Assembly: GCF_020622355.1 (NCBI RefSeq)
Contig: NZ_WHVL01000004.1
Span: forward strand, 62,001 to 126,000
DNA length: 64,000 nucleotides
Direction of reading: 5' to 3'
Origin: Vreelandella malpeensis
GTDB taxonomy: Bacteria; Pseudomonadota; Gammaproteobacteria; Pseudomonadales; Halomonadaceae
Under the pieces are notes generated by a model. It made no database searches and was not told the DNA's origin. It was given only the letters and a program-made list of their open reading frames with translations. Both the position numbers and the translations under genes were made by a program. This document shows positions 63,866-64,000 of the stretch, in pieces; the first letter of the stretch is position 1; the number at the start of each line of letters is the position of its first letter.

Positions 63866-64000
63866 TCAGGGCGTCTTTTCGAGGCTGTCGAGAGCGAGCT
63901 CGATGTGCTGGGGGCGCTGGAGCACGTTGAGCAGCACAATGGCGCGCTCTTCACCCTTGGTATGCTTGAATACCGCTTCCAGGTGCTTGAAGGGGCCATC
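63866..64000 (-). CDS. rfaH: RfaH-like transcription antitermination factor, C-terminal end (5' part outside window)
   Basis: The minus-strand frame from the window edge to the TGA at 63866-63868 encodes about 44 residues: GPFKHLEAVFKHTKGEERAI, then VLLNVLQRPQHIEL and a final LEKTP. This matches the C-terminal KOW-like region of RfaH (G-F-x-G-x-x-A-I-F … GE-R … LLLN) and not the end of NusG. RfaH binds polymerase paused at ops sites, suppresses termination in long polysaccharide operons, and recruits ribosomes. A perfect ops core lies before the capsule genes at 22.55 kb. Only the end is visible, so the N-terminal domain must be checked outside the window. Confidence 0.75.
   Translation of the reverse strand, partial: DGPFKHLEAVFKHTKGEERAIVLLNVLQRPQHIELALDSLEKTP

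Overview
The window is a G+C-rich gammaproteobacterial chromosome segment that looks like Halomonadaceae (Halomonas or a close relative). The evidence is the gene content, Pseudomonas/Halomonas-style synteny (HAD phosphatase–rppH–ptsP … TauE–lgt–thyA–folA), two Halomonas-type porins, and a G+C-rich palindromic repeat family scattered between genes. No rRNA, tRNA, CRISPR array, prophage or intact transposon was seen.

Layout. 1–3.3 kb: 3' end of tex, then gshA–dsbB and rsd/algQ. 4.0–8.2 kb: an RND efflux pair on the minus strand. 8.4–19.8 kb: housekeeping genes (mdh, a diguanylate cyclase, HAD phosphatase, rppH, ptsP, NRDE protein, TauE, lgt, thyA, folA, a ProQ-like RNA chaperone). 20.0–22.3 kb: two tandem porins, each with its own terminator. 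22.5–58.8 kb: a large capsule/exopolysaccharide locus. It opens with an ops/JUMPstart-like element and a lipoprotein, followed by an ABC-dependent capsule exporter (KpsD-, KpsM-, KpsE- and KpsT-like), with a beta-CASP metallo-hydrolase and a repeat cluster placed before kpsT. Then come dTDP-rhamnose genes (rfbB, D, A, C). Next is an A+T-rich cassette (about 32.6–44.7 kb) with a glycosyltransferase, a serine hydrolase, a rhamnosyltransferase-like protein, a pyruvyltransferase, a double methyltransferase, a broken polysaccharide lyase, UDP-glucose dehydrogenase and a coiled-coil methyltransferase. G+C-rich sequence returns with a decayed second ugd, a GT2–GT4 fusion, an AlgX/AlgJ-like O-acetyltransferase, two more glycosyltransferases and the sugar-nucleotide genes pgm, pgi and galU. 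58.9–64 kb: rnk, gdhA, a frameshifted REP-associated tyrosine transposase (RAYT), gene remnants, a PhyH-like dioxygenase and the 3' end of an rfaH-like gene.

How the genes fit together. pgi, pgm, galU and ugd supply UDP-glucose and UDP-glucuronate; rfbABCD supply dTDP-rhamnose. Several glycosyltransferases, a pyruvyltransferase, methyltransferases and an O-acetyltransferase would build and decorate a polymer exported by the Kps/Ctr-type machinery. The ops element before the export genes and an RfaH-like protein encoded 41 kb away suggest RfaH-dependent antitermination of the locus.

Most unusual signals. (1) A REP/BIME family: inverted hairpin pairs, each with GTAG at its foot, present at seven loci plus a remnant, in tandem arrays of about 150 bp period, with a broken RAYT lying in the spacer of one pair. 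(2) A YPDVA-type repeat module shared by three otherwise different capsule proteins. (3) An A+T-rich cassette carrying an intact ugd beside the decaying G+C-rich ugd.
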